Source: JAWXCE01 sp034440495 (GTDB lineage: Bacteria; Pseudomonadota; Alphaproteobacteria; Rhizobiales; Rhodomicrobiaceae). From it: a stretch of 64,000 nucleotides of DNA. Location: assembly GCA_034440495.1 (NCBI GenBank), contig JAWXCE010000033.1, positions 1-64,000 on the forward strand, read 5' to 3'. Below are positions 24,236-32,290 of the stretch, piece after piece. The number at the start of each line of letters is the position of its first letter. Position 1 is the first letter of the stretch. Below the pieces are notes generated by a model. It did no database searches and had not been told where the DNA came from. It was given only the letters and a program-made list of their open reading frames with translations. The position numbers and the translations under genes are program-made.

Positions 24236-25393
24236 TTATGCAGGTTTTTCAATCGCAACTGAAATGTCGTAACGAGAAGATTTGCGCTTCGACCAGTCCA
24301 TTATCGGCTTCTCAAAATACTTGAATGAAACGTAGGCAAAGAAAACTGTGATGCTCCATGCCGTCGTGAAAAACAGAATGCGCTCGGGAAGCGGGTTGCC
24401 AGAGTTGTCTCCGAATACGAAGCGTACTAATAACGCCAGGATAAGGGCGTGATAAAGATAAGCGCCGTAGGAGATGCGTCCGACGAATGACAGTGGCGAC
24501 CATGAAAGCGGGGCTGTAAACTGTTTTCGCAGAACAGTCGCTATTAACACCGATGCGCTCGCGAGATTGATGACCGAATAAACGAATATCTCCCGGCCTT
24601 CGCCATACAGAATGCCTGAAAAAATATTCCGCAGCGCTTCGACGCCTTGAGCGCCATTTGCTCGGTTGATACCGCTATAGACAAGCGCGTAACTCGCCGC
24701 GACAACGACGGCGCCTGCAAGCAGATACCAAGCAGCGCGAGGGTGTTCTCGGAAGTAAGGCGTGCATCTCGCAAGCACGGCTCCAGTCAGAAAGGCGTCG
24801 AACTGCGTAATGGACGCTGCGTATATGGAAAAGGCTTTCCAGCCTGCATCTCCATCAGCCCCTATCATCGCGGCGCTGTAAATGCCTCTTATAAGAGGCC
24901 CGCCAATGATCAGCAAGCCCGCGACAATGAGGAAACGTCTTCCGGGCAAAGCCAGCATTAACAGCGGGAAGAAAAGATAGAATTGCTCTTCGACACTGAC
25001 TGTCCACAAATGACCAAACGCGCCAGCTTCTGAAGGCTGAACGAACTCGAAAATCATTTGCCAGTTGTATGTGAAGGTTAGGAGAAAAGGCAACTCGCGC
25101 AGGATGGCTGTTTTGCCTTCAGCAAGGGCGAGAGACACATTGATGAGCACGTAAAGCGCATAAACGGGAACGATGCGCCAGAAGCGCCGAAGCATAAATA
25201 TCTTATAAGTTCCGGCTATTGTAGGTGCGTCGTAGGAGCCACTGAGAAATTGCCTCGAAATGACAAACCCGGAGATCGCGTAAAAAAGCCAGACTCCAGT
25301 CCACCCGAATGGGAGCAGGGAACAATGCTGCGCAACGACCATCGTCATGGCGATGGCGCGCAATCCGTCGATACCGTCAATTCTTTCGCTCAT
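24236..25393 (-). CDS. Acyltransferase 3 family membrane protein
   Basis: This 385-residue integral membrane acyltransferase has about ten hydrophobic segments. The N-terminus IDGIDGLRAIAMTMVVAQHC carries the conserved histidine; FYAISGFVISRQF and GHLWTVSVEEQFYLFFPLLM follow, both hallmarks of the family that O-acetylates or acylates surface sugars. The ATG at 25393 is used; one at 25417 is possible. The acceptor is unknown. Separated by 88 bases from mtnA with no recognisable signal. Confidence 0.88.
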   Translation of the reverse strand: MSERIDGIDGLRAIAMTMVVAQHCSLLPFGWTGVWLFYAISGFVISRQFLSGSYDAPTIAGTYKIFMLRRFWRIVPVYALYVLINVSLALAEGKTAILRELPFLLTFTYNWQMIFEFVQPSEAGAFGHLWTVSVEEQFYLFFPLLMLALPGRRFLIVAGLLIIGGPLIRGIYSAAMIGADGDAGWKAFSIYAASITQFDAFLTGAVLARCTPYFREHPRAAWYLLAGAVVVAASYALVYSGINRANGAQGVEALRNIFSGILYGEGREIFVYSVINLASASVLIATVLRKQFTAPLSWSPLSFVGRISYGAYLYHALILALLVRFVFGDNSGNPLPERILFFTTAWSITVFFAYVSFKYFEKPIMDWSKRKSSRYDISVAIEKPA

Positions 25394-25473
25394 AACGCCC
25401 ACGAAACGATGTTTCATAAACTAAAGCTATTCTGCGAATTACGTTTAATGGCAATGTGAGACGGCGGACTGAG

Positions 25474-26016
25474 TTAATGGCCTTCAAATGAAATAAGGGA
25501 ATGAACGGGGATGCCCTTTGAGGTGAGCTTACCGGCGCCGCCGAGATCGGGCAGGTCAATGACGAACGCCGCGCCTGCGATGACGCCGCCCGCGCGCGCA
25601 ACAAGTTTGGCCGCTGCCTCAGCCGTGCCGCCTGTCGCAATCAGATCATCCACGATCAGCACGCGCTCGCCAGACCGGATGGCGTCTTCGTGGACTTCAA
25701 TGACGTCAATGCCGTATTCTAACTCGTAATCCTGTGACATGGTTTTGGCAGGCAGCTTGCCCTTTTTGCGCAACGGGACGAAGCCAGTGCCAAGCCGCGC
25801 CGCAACTGCGCCGCCGAGGATGAACCCGCGCGCTTCAATGCCGATCACCGCCTCGATGCCCGCCGCATGAAACGGCTCGCACAGCCGCTCGATGCAAGCC
25901 CTGAACCCGGCCGCGTGCTTTAGCAGCGTCGTCACATCGCGGAACATAATGCCCGGCTTCGGGTAATCCGGAATGCTGCGCACCAGCGATTTCAGGTCAA
26001 GTTCAACCTTCTGCAT
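25474..26016 (-). CDS. apt: Adenine phosphoribosyltransferase
   Basis: Apt converts adenine and PRPP to AMP. The 180-residue protein shows the N-terminal SIPDYPKPGIMFRDVTTLL, GIEARGFILGGAVA and the PRPP-binding motif VLIVDDLIATGGTA near residue 120. Adenine is a product of MTA phosphorylase, encoded about 0.6 kb away, so the pair recovers adenine during polyamine and quorum-signal synthesis. Length and motifs are normal. Confidence 0.95.
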   Translation of the reverse strand: MQKVELDLKSLVRSIPDYPKPGIMFRDVTTLLKHAAGFRACIERLCEPFHAAGIEAVIGIEARGFILGGAVAARLGTGFVPLRKKGKLPAKTMSQDYELEYGIDVIEVHEDAIRSGERVLIVDDLIATGGTAEAAAKLVARAGGVIAGAAFVIDLPDLGGAGKLTSKGIPVHSLISFEGH

Positions 26017-26074
26017 GACCGCGCCCTTATGTCTTTATGCGAAGGCCCGGCTTCGGAACCACCGCAGATTGATT

Positions 26075-26099
26075 TTGTTGACCTTGTACCAATCAACAA
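26075..26099. promoter_or_regulatory. Inverted repeat between apt and the exported Met-rich gene
   Basis: TTGTTGA (26075-26081) and TCAACAA (26093-26099) form perfect arms around CCTTGTACCAA, whose own TTG/CAA ends extend the symmetry. It lies in the divergent promoter region, about 31 bases before the start of the exported-protein gene, which has its own AAAGGAG site. Next to it the heptamer TATCCGG is repeated at 26099-26105 and 26108-26114. An operator is plausible, but no regulator is known. Confidence 0.4.
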
Positions 26100-26129
26100 T
26101 ATCCGGACTATCCGGTAAAGGAGTTTTTC

Positions 26130-26561
26130 ATGAAACTGACAACCGTTCTTGCGGCGCTCATGCTGACGCCATGCTCTCTGGCTTTTGCCCAGCCGACGGC
26201 CCCTATGCCCAACCCAATGCCTAGAGAAGACCAGCAAACAGCCCCTATGCCAAATCCATCGCAGAAAGAAGAAATGCCGAGACAGGAAATGCCAAGGGAG
26301 GAAAAGGGTTCGCCAAAATTCAAATCAGACTCGATGATGGATCGCGACTACGATGAGGAAGATTTCGAACGCGATCATCGCGGCATGGGCATGCATGGCA
26401 AGCCGTGGAGGAAAAGAATGCCTCCGGCGCACGGCGCTCATTTCAAATTTGAGAAGAATGATAGCGAAGTTCACATCAAGTGTGCGGCTAATGAGTCGAC
26501 GGCCGCGTGCGTCGATGGCGCGATCCTCCTGTTGGACAAGCTGAAGGAAGCTAAGAACTAA
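26130..26561 (+). CDS. Exported Met/Pro-rich protein of unknown function
   Basis: The 143-residue precursor has a signal peptide (MKLTTVLAALMLTPCSLAFA, cleavage before QPTAP). The mature N-terminal half is low-complexity, with PMPNPMPRE-type repeats and several EEMPRQEMPREE segments. A more regular C-terminus follows (HFKFEKNDSEVHIKCAAN, ...AACVDGAILLLDKLKEAKN) with two cysteines. Methionine-rich periplasmic proteins sometimes bind copper, but there is no other sign of that here. No family recognised. Confidence 0.7.
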   Translation: MKLTTVLAALMLTPCSLAFAQPTAPMPNPMPREDQQTAPMPNPSQKEEMPRQEMPREEKGSPKFKSDSMMDRDYDEEDFERDHRGMGMHGKPWRKRMPPAHGAHFKFEKNDSEVHIKCAANESTAACVDGAILLLDKLKEAKN

Positions 26562-26606
26562 GCGCGGCGTTAAGCCAGTGATGCTGGCCGCGGCTGTATT
26601 AAGATG

Positions 26607-27476
26607 TCATAGGACGCGGCCGGCAATGGCGTCGAGTTTGGCGAGGAGGGCGGGGTCGCGCATCTCGGGCGCGGTAATGATGGCGAATTCGAGCGCTTTG
26701 TCCGAGCCGATCGGGCATGGTTCGTGTTCACGCGGGAAGTCGGCTGCGAGGCGCGCAATAAGCCGCCCGGCCTTTTCCGAATTGCCCTTCATTACCGCCA
26801 GAATAGAGGTAATGTCCACGTCGGCGTGATCTTCGTGCCAACAGTCGAAATCTGTCACCATGGCGACGGTGGCGTAGCAAATCTCAGCCTCGCGGGCGAG
26901 TTTAGCTTCGGGCATGTTGGTCATCCCGATGACGCTGCAACCCCAAGCGCGGTAGAGATGTGATTCGGCGCGGGTTGAGAATTGCGGGCCTTCCATCACA
27001 AGATAAGTGCCACCGCGCGTGTGCGCCACGCTCTCCGCTTTCGCCCCGGCTTCGATCTTGTCGGCTAGGCCGGGGCTTATGGGGTCGGCCATCGCAACGT
27101 GGGCCACGCAGCCCTTGCCGAAGAAGCTTTTCTCGCGCGCAAACGTCCGGTCGATGAATTGGTCGACGATGACAAAGTGCCCGGGCGGCAGCTCCTCGCA
27201 GAACGAGCCGCAGGCAGAGACGGACACCAGGTCGGTGACGCCCGCGCGCTTCATCACGTCGATATTGGCGCGGTAGTTAATGGCAGACGGCGGAATAACG
27301 TGCCCAGAGCCGTGGCGCGGGAGAAACACGACTGGCAGCCCCGCGATCTCGCCCATGTGCACATCGCTCGACGGCTCGCCCCAAGGCGACGCGATCCGCT
27401 CGCGGCGTTTATTCTCCAACCCGGGCAGATCATAAAGCCCCGAGCCGCCAATGATGCCTAAAACCGCTTTCGCCAT
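26607..27476 (-). CDS. mtnP: S-methyl-5'-thioadenosine phosphorylase
   Basis: MtnP splits 5'-methylthioadenosine into adenine and 5-methylthioribose-1-phosphate. The 289-residue protein has the phosphate loop GIIGGSGLYDLPGLE, FLPRHGSGHVIPPSAINYRA, LVSVSACGSFCEELPPGHF and MEGPQFSTRAES, all as in MTA phosphorylases. Its products feed apt (adenine) and mtnA (sugar phosphate), both in this window. Confidence 0.94.
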   Translation of the reverse strand: MAKAVLGIIGGSGLYDLPGLENKRRERIASPWGEPSSDVHMGEIAGLPVVFLPRHGSGHVIPPSAINYRANIDVMKRAGVTDLVSVSACGSFCEELPPGHFVIVDQFIDRTFAREKSFFGKGCVAHVAMADPISPGLADKIEAGAKAESVAHTRGGTYLVMEGPQFSTRAESHLYRAWGCSVIGMTNMPEAKLAREAEICYATVAMVTDFDCWHEDHADVDITSILAVMKGNSEKAGRLIARLAADFPREHEPCPIGSDKALEFAIITAPEMRDPALLAKLDAIAGRVL

Positions 27477-27504
27477 ATTAAACCGCCTCGATATAAAACA
27501 CAGA

Positions 27505-28053
27505 CTATACCCAGTTTTTCGCTTCGCCCTCGCTCGGCGTTACGCCATTGGCGGGCGTGTGCAGCAACCAGAGCGGCCCGAGATCGCCGATGCCGAACGG
27601 TTTGCCGTTCTGGCTCAGGCACAGCGTCCAGTCGAGGCGAGCAACATCGGCGGCGGAAAGTTCGACCGCGAAACCATCTAGCGCCAGAAGCCGGACGCCA
27701 GCGCCTTCCGCGCCAGCCGCCTTCAATACATCGAGTGACGGGGGCCCTATGAATTCTCCGCGCCCGGCCTCCGGAGTGCCAATCGAGAGCTTGCGCTGCG
27801 GCAGGAGTAGCAGGCTTTCCCGATCAAATGCCATGCCTCTGTCAAAGGCAATGTTATGATGCTTGAAAAACCCAACTGTCTCCAATTTGGCTGGGCCGCG
27901 ATTTGCAGCGCCAATCTTGCACGCGACAGTCAAAAACGCTGGCCCTTGCGGTGGTGAGGTATCGGGCGTGGCGATCGCTGATTTGGGCAACATGGCCACC
28001 GCGCCGAGAGCGCCAAGCGCTGCTAAGGCAGTCCGACGGTTCGGGCGCATCAT
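27505..28053 (-). CDS. Exported protein with molybdopterin-oxidoreductase-like fold (paralogue A)
   Basis: The 182-residue protein has a twin-arginine-like leader (NRRTALAALGALGAVAML) and a mature domain ending LLALDGFAVELSAADVARLD...GKPFGIGDLGPLWLLHTP. The 'G-Y/F-x-V-x-L/I' and 'D-x-GPLW' pattern is that of small stand-alone domains related to the sulfite-oxidase-type molybdopterin-binding fold, though the cofactor cysteine is not evident. It overlaps the upstream paralogue by 4 bp (ATGA), and the two share PP-x-GP-x-x-LTV near their starts and G-x-GP(L) near their ends. Function is unknown. Confidence 0.65.
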   Translation of the reverse strand: MMRPNRRTALAALGALGAVAMLPKSAIATPDTSPPQGPAFLTVACKIGAANRGPAKLETVGFFKHHNIAFDRGMAFDRESLLLLPQRKLSIGTPEAGRGEFIGPPSLDVLKAAGAEGAGVRLLALDGFAVELSAADVARLDWTLCLSQNGKPFGIGDLGPLWLLHTPANGVTPSEGEAKNWV

Positions 28054-28469
28054 TTCACCTCAATATAAAACAGACTAGACAGAACCGGCGAGGGCGTCGC
28101 GCCTGGCGGCTCTTGCGTTAACATGAGAGGTCCGTGTCCGCCTAGGCCAAGCCAACGGCCGTTGCGGTGCATGGCGATTATCCAGTTCGCGCTGTTCACT
28201 TGGCCTTGGTCTAGTGTGAAATTGCCGTCAAGGCCATAGAGATGGATGAGATTATAGGTTGCGCCTGCGTCCACAAGCACGGTTCTCAACATGGGGCCTT
28301 GATACGAAGCGCCGGGGCTGACCGAACGAACGGCTAACGCCGCGAGGCGGTTATCGTCATACTCGACTGCATGCGCAAAACTGATATTCATCCTGATGAA
28401 TAGCGCATCTGTGGAGTGCACCGCTCCTCGCGTCGGCCTTCCGACCATGCCGCTGACTGTAAGCAACAC
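28050..28469 (-). CDS. Paralogue B of the exported domain, frame-separated from its membrane anchor
   Basis: This domain (about 139 residues from a GTG at 28469) aligns by eye with paralogue A: LLTVSGMVG, LIHLYGLDGNFTLDQGQV, NGRWLGLGGHGPLML. Homology to paralogue A begins upstream of the GTG: the same frame reads TRPPLNGP, matching PPQGP in A, and the frame stays open back to a TGA near 28600, with no start codon. Directly upstream, in the other frame, is a short ORF with a perfect ribosome site and a membrane segment (28478-28615). The two probably formed one anchored protein. See the finding on a -1 shift. Confidence 0.55.
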   Translation of the reverse strand: MLLTVSGMVGRPTRGAVHSTDALFIRMNISFAHAVEYDDNRLAALAVRSVSPGASYQGPMLRTVLVDAGATYNLIHLYGLDGNFTLDQGQVNSANWIIAMHRNGRWLGLGGHGPLMLTQEPPGATPSPVLSSLFYIEVK

Positions 28470-28477
28470 CGGCCCGT

Positions 28478-28615
28478 TTAGAGGGGGCCTCGTTTCTGAC
28501 GACGATGACGGGAAGGTTTGCGTATTGTAGGTCCGGAAGGACCAAATAAGCCAATGACGACCGCTAGGGCTAGGCCAGAAAAGACGAACACCAAAATCTC
28601 ATCGTAAATTGTCAC
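28478..28615 (-). CDS. 45-residue membrane-anchor ORF upstream of paralogue B
   Basis: A GTG at 28615 has AGGAGG five bases before it, one of the best ribosome sites in the window. The product starts MTIYDEILVFVFSGLALAVV and continues with a basic stretch (RKPSRHRRQKRG) before the stop at 28478. It has one membrane segment (about residues 6-26) with the basic part on the C-terminal side. A shift of -1 near its end, at the five-C run (28483-28487), joins it to paralogue B. It may be the true N-terminus of that protein or a separate small membrane protein. Confidence 0.55.
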   Translation of the reverse strand: MTIYDEILVFVFSGLALAVVIGLFGPSGPTIRKPSRHRRQKRGPL

Positions 28616-28663
28616 AGCGTCCTCCTGACCGGATGGTGAAGAATGACCGGCCATGGCGCAATA

Positions 28664-28690
28664 AAAAAGCCCCGGCTATACGGGGCTTCT
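28664..28690 (-). terminator. Terminator of the bc1 operon
   Basis: An 8-bp perfect stem (AAGCCCCG at 28668-28675 with CGGGGCTT at 28682-28689) is followed on the minus strand by six T. It lies 23 bases after the cytochrome c1 stop and ends the petABC transcript. Confidence 0.85.
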
Positions 28691-28712
28691 TCATTTAGGT
28701 CTATGCCTCGCC

Positions 28713-29699
28713 TTAGTGTTCGACGTCACGCCACAGAGCGCGTTTCGACAGATAAAGCAGGCCAGTTAGAATGATAAGATACAAAAGCACTTTCAGGCCC
28801 AGTTTCTTACGCTCCTCAAGTTTTCGCTCTGACGACCACATCAAATATGCGGTCACATCCTTGGAATAATTGTCGAGCGTTGCAGGCGTGCCATCCTCAT
28901 AATCCACCACGCCGTCACTCAAGGGATTGACCATTGCGATCTGGTGACCAGGATATACACGGTTATAATTCAGGCCGTCTCCAAGCGGTGTGCAAACGTC
29001 GGGATCTGAGCCTTCGCCACGCTGCACGGCGACGCACTGCTCGGCGTTCGGAACAGTTTCCCCAGCTTTGACTTGCGTTAAACGCCCGGAACCATCTCGC
29101 TGGTACGATGGAATGTCATCATAGCCTGTCAGCAGTGCATGAATGTAGTCTGGCCCCGCTTCCTGATACTGTGTCGCCAGGTCGGTCACCATGTTCACAG
29201 GAAACATATACCAGGCAGAGTGCGTCTCCACGGTGCGGGCTTTGGCCATCAGCGAAAGGTCTGGAGGAACCGCGCCGTTGTTTGCCGCGGCGGCTTCCTT
29301 ATCATTTTTGAAGCGCAACGGAAATTTGTCCGATGGCTTGGCAGGGCGCATGAACATTGCGCCCTCCTCATTCGGGCCGTCCTCCACTTCAACCGAAGCC
29401 GCGATAGCTTCCGTTTGCTCTGCAGAAAACTCCGGGCCGCCAGGCTGGCTTAAGTTTCTAAAATACATGAACTTCATACCGTGGCAGGCAGAGCAGACTT
29501 CTTTATAAACCTTATAGCCACGCTGAAGCTGAGCACGGTCGAAATATCCGGTCATGCTGCCAAAGGTCCAGTCTTGCTTTGCAACATTATATGCCACATC
29601 CGTGCCTTCGTCCGCCGCGTAAACGGACGAAATAGGCGATGTCGTTATTACAGAAGCAATAATGACCACTGCTGCAAGAGAGTTTTTGTAGGGCGCCAT
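28713..29699 (-). CDS. petC: Ubiquinol-cytochrome c reductase, cytochrome c1
   Basis: This is the cytochrome c1 subunit of the bc1 complex, which takes electrons from the Rieske centre to soluble cytochrome c. It has 328 residues: a signal peptide (cleavage after SSVYA), the heme-c site VCSACHGMKFMYF near residue 70, a region PVNMVTDLATQYQEAGPDYI, and a C-terminal membrane anchor (VLLYLIILTGLLYL) with the basic KRALWRDVEH after it. It is third in petA-petB-petC and is not fused to cytochrome b, unlike in Bradyrhizobium. Confidence 0.95.
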   Translation of the reverse strand: MAPYKNSLAAVVIIASVITTSPISSVYAADEGTDVAYNVAKQDWTFGSMTGYFDRAQLQRGYKVYKEVCSACHGMKFMYFRNLSQPGGPEFSAEQTEAIAASVEVEDGPNEEGAMFMRPAKPSDKFPLRFKNDKEAAAANNGAVPPDLSLMAKARTVETHSAWYMFPVNMVTDLATQYQEAGPDYIHALLTGYDDIPSYQRDGSGRLTQVKAGETVPNAEQCVAVQRGEGSDPDVCTPLGDGLNYNRVYPGHQIAMVNPLSDGVVDYEDGTPATLDNYSKDVTAYLMWSSERKLEERKKLGLKVLLYLIILTGLLYLSKRALWRDVEH

Positions 29700-29713
29700 A
29701 TGATGGTTCTCCG

Positions 29714-30994
29714 CTATTCCGCTGGCACCAGACGCGGGCTGCTAGGATCGCGCCGCTCATTAAAGATGGATTCTGCGATGCTTTTTGGACGCGGCTTCGG
29801 CGTTTCAATGATGCCAACAACAGGCATGACGATCAGGAAATGCGCGAAGTAGTAGAAGGTGAAAAACTGCGACGCGATCACGTACCAGCCCTCCGCCGGT
29901 TTTGCCCCGAGATAACCAAGCGCAATGCAGGTGAACAGGAAGAAAAAGAAGAACGGCTTATAAAGCGGACGGTAACGAGTTGAGCGAACGCGGCTGGTGT
30001 CCAGCCAAGGAATAAAGAACAGCACAATGATCGCGCCAACCATTGCAATGACGCCGCCAAGTTTGGATGGCACCGCGCGCAAAATAGCGTAGAATGGCAG
30101 GAAATACCACTCAGGCACGATGTGAGGGGGTGTCTGAAGCGGGTTTGCTTCCACATAATTATCCGCGTGACCAAGGTAATTGGGCGCATAAAAAATTATA
30201 TAGGCAAACAAGATCGCGAACACACCAATCGCGAAAACATCCTTCACCGTATAGTACGGGTGGAAGGGAAGCGTTTCCTTTTCCTTCAGTTTTTCACTGA
30301 CATCGACGCCCGTTGGGTTGTTGTTACCTGGTATGTGCAAGGCCCAAATATGTAAAGCCACTACGCCCGCAATAATGAACGGGAAGAGGTAGTGAAGGCT
30401 AAAGAGCCTGTTCAGCGTAGCGTTATCCACCGCAAATCCGCCCCAGACCCACTGCACGATCGACGTGCCAAGACCGGGGATTAGCCCGTCAAGTGAGGAG
30501 AATAGGTTAGTGATAACAGTCACCGCCCAGAAGCTCATTTGTCCCCAGACCAGCGAATAGCCCATGAAAGCGGTTGCGATCATTAGGAATAGGATAATGA
30601 CGCCTAGCATCCAGATGACTTCACGGGGCGCTTTGTAAGAACCGTAGTAAAGGCCACGAAACATGTGGATGTAGACGGCGAGGAAGAACATCGAGGCACC
30701 CACAGCGTGGGTGTAACGGATGAGCCAGCCATAATTCACATCGCGCATCATATGCTCGATAGAGCTGAAGGCATCGCCTGTTGTCGCCGCGTAATGCATG
30801 GCGAGCACGATGCCAGTCACGATCTGAACCGCGAGGCAGAAGGCAAGAATGCCGCCAAACGTCCAGAGATAGGACAGGTTTCTGGGCGTCGGGAACGTTA
30901 CAATCGTATCGTTCAAGAACCGCATAAGTGGTAAGCGGCTATCAAGCCAGCGCGTCAATCCGGTCTTTGGCTCGTAAGTAGAGGGGTGAGACAT
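29714..30994 (-). CDS. petB: Ubiquinol-cytochrome c reductase, cytochrome b
   Basis: This is the membrane core of the bc1 complex with quinol oxidation and quinone reduction sites and two b hemes. The 426-residue protein has eight membrane segments, heme ligands in MHYAATTGDAFSSIEH...YTHAVGASMFFLAVYIHMFR and SLHYLFPFIIAGVVALHIWALH, and the PEWY motif at the Qo site (IVPEWYFLPFYAILR). It lies 11 bases after petA and 14 before petC. Confidence 0.97.
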   Translation of the reverse strand: MSHPSTYEPKTGLTRWLDSRLPLMRFLNDTIVTFPTPRNLSYLWTFGGILAFCLAVQIVTGIVLAMHYAATTGDAFSSIEHMMRDVNYGWLIRYTHAVGASMFFLAVYIHMFRGLYYGSYKAPREVIWMLGVIILFLMIATAFMGYSLVWGQMSFWAVTVITNLFSSLDGLIPGLGTSIVQWVWGGFAVDNATLNRLFSLHYLFPFIIAGVVALHIWALHIPGNNNPTGVDVSEKLKEKETLPFHPYYTVKDVFAIGVFAILFAYIIFYAPNYLGHADNYVEANPLQTPPHIVPEWYFLPFYAILRAVPSKLGGVIAMVGAIIVLFFIPWLDTSRVRSTRYRPLYKPFFFFFLFTCIALGYLGAKPAEGWYVIASQFFTFYYFAHFLIVMPVVGIIETPKPRPKSIAESIFNERRDPSSPRLVPAE

Positions 30995-31005
30995 GGGGCG
31001 TCCCT

Positions 31006-31578
31006 TTATCCGATCTTGATTTTAGTGTCTGTTTCAAATGTATACGGTGGAATCGCCAAATTGGTTGGTGCTGGCCCTTTACGGACGCGACCAGCCGTAT
31101 CGTAGTGGGAGCCGTGACATGGGCAGAACCAGCCGCCAAAATCGCCCCGCGTATCGCCAGTCTGCTGGCCTTTTGGAATGCATCCGAGATGAGTGCAAAT
31201 GCCGACCATAACCAGCCATTGTTCTTTTCCCGGCTTGGTGCGATTTTCGTCCGTTGCGGGCATTTCGGGCGCATCCATGACCTGAGCCGTCGGATCTTTC
31301 AACTCGGCGACCTGAACAGCCTTGGCTTTTTCGATTTCTTCTGGCGTGCGGTTGCGTACGAAAACAGGCTTTCCTCGCCATACGACAGTAACCGCCTGTC
31401 CCGGCTCAATCGGGGTGAGATCCAGGTCTATAGACGCAAGCGAAAGGGTCGAAGCATCCGGGTTCATTTGATCGAGTAACGGCCATAACGCCGCAGCCGC
31501 CCCCACGCCGCCAAAAGCAAGCGCGGCAATGTGAATGAAATCGCGTCTTGTGACATTCTCATCCAGGGTGGCGACCAT
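31006..31578 (-). CDS. petA: Ubiquinol-cytochrome c reductase, Rieske iron-sulfur subunit
   Basis: This is the [2Fe-2S] subunit of bc1, 190 residues. The N-terminus carries a twin-arginine signal anchor (TRRDFIHIAALAFGG). Cluster ligands are in CTHLGC and CPCHGSHYD; the rest of the fold ends with PPYTFETDTKIKIG. First gene of the operon; the promoter should be in the 217-bp divergent region with trmL, which also holds a small hairpin (GCCCTA 31714-31719, TAGGGC 31725-31730). Confidence 0.96.
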   Translation of the reverse strand: MVATLDENVTRRDFIHIAALAFGGVGAAAALWPLLDQMNPDASTLSLASIDLDLTPIEPGQAVTVVWRGKPVFVRNRTPEEIEKAKAVQVAELKDPTAQVMDAPEMPATDENRTKPGKEQWLVMVGICTHLGCIPKGQQTGDTRGDFGGWFCPCHGSHYDTAGRVRKGPAPTNLAIPPYTFETDTKIKIG

Positions 31579-31795
31579 GATTTTTATCCTGTCAATCTTG
31601 CTCGATTAACCAACTTTTTCAACACACATGTCTCGTCCATCAGGACAGCGTTAACGCAGTTAGCAAATGCACGCTTTCTAGTCGATTATGACATTCATAT
31701 TGCACCAGTGCCCGCCCTAGTCCATAGGGCTAGGTAACGGCAAATTGGCGCAACGACAATATTGCGAGTAACTCATCATTCATATCAAGCCGCGC

Positions 31796-32290
31796 ATGCG
31801 TTTAGCTCTTTATCAAGCCGACATACCGCAAAACGCCGGGACGCTTTTACGCTTAGGGGCGTGTCTTGGTGTCGCAGTCGATCTCATAGGCCCAGCAGGA
31901 TTTGATGTTAGCCATCGAAGCTTGCGCCGGGCCGCGATGGACTACCTCGAAAAAGCCGAGTTTCAATTGCATTCAAATTTCGACGACTTTGAACGGTGGC
32001 GTCTTGAAAAGGGATCGCGATTGATCGCACTCTCCAGCCGCGGCAAAACGCCGTATACCAACTTTGCCTATCAACAGACTGATATACTTTTGGTGGGACG
32101 AGAAAGCGCCGGGTTGCCGTCAAGCGTGCTTGACACTTGCGACGTCAATGTCACTATACACATGCGGCCCGGTATGCGTTCGATGAATGTGGCTGTCGCC
32201 GCTGCGATGGTTCTGGGGGAAGCTCTGCGTCAGACGGGCGGGTTCGATAAATTACGCGCTCACGGCGAAACGATGAGAGATCACGATTGA
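31796..32290 (+). CDS. trmL: tRNA (cytidine/uridine-34-2'-O)-methyltransferase
   Basis: This SPOUT-class enzyme methylates the ribose of the wobble base in certain leucine tRNAs. The 164-residue protein starts MRLALYQADIPQNAGTLLRL and contains the knotted SAM-binding segments LLVGRESAGLPSSV and IHMRPGMRSMNVAVAAAMVL typical of TrmL. It is divergent from petA and its TGA shares one base with the hemF ATG (TGATG), so it is coupled to hemF. Confidence 0.93.
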   Translation: MRLALYQADIPQNAGTLLRLGACLGVAVDLIGPAGFDVSHRSLRRAAMDYLEKAEFQLHSNFDDFERWRLEKGSRLIALSSRGKTPYTNFAYQQTDILLVGRESAGLPSSVLDTCDVNVTIHMRPGMRSMNVAVAAAMVLGEALRQTGGFDKLRAHGETMRDHD

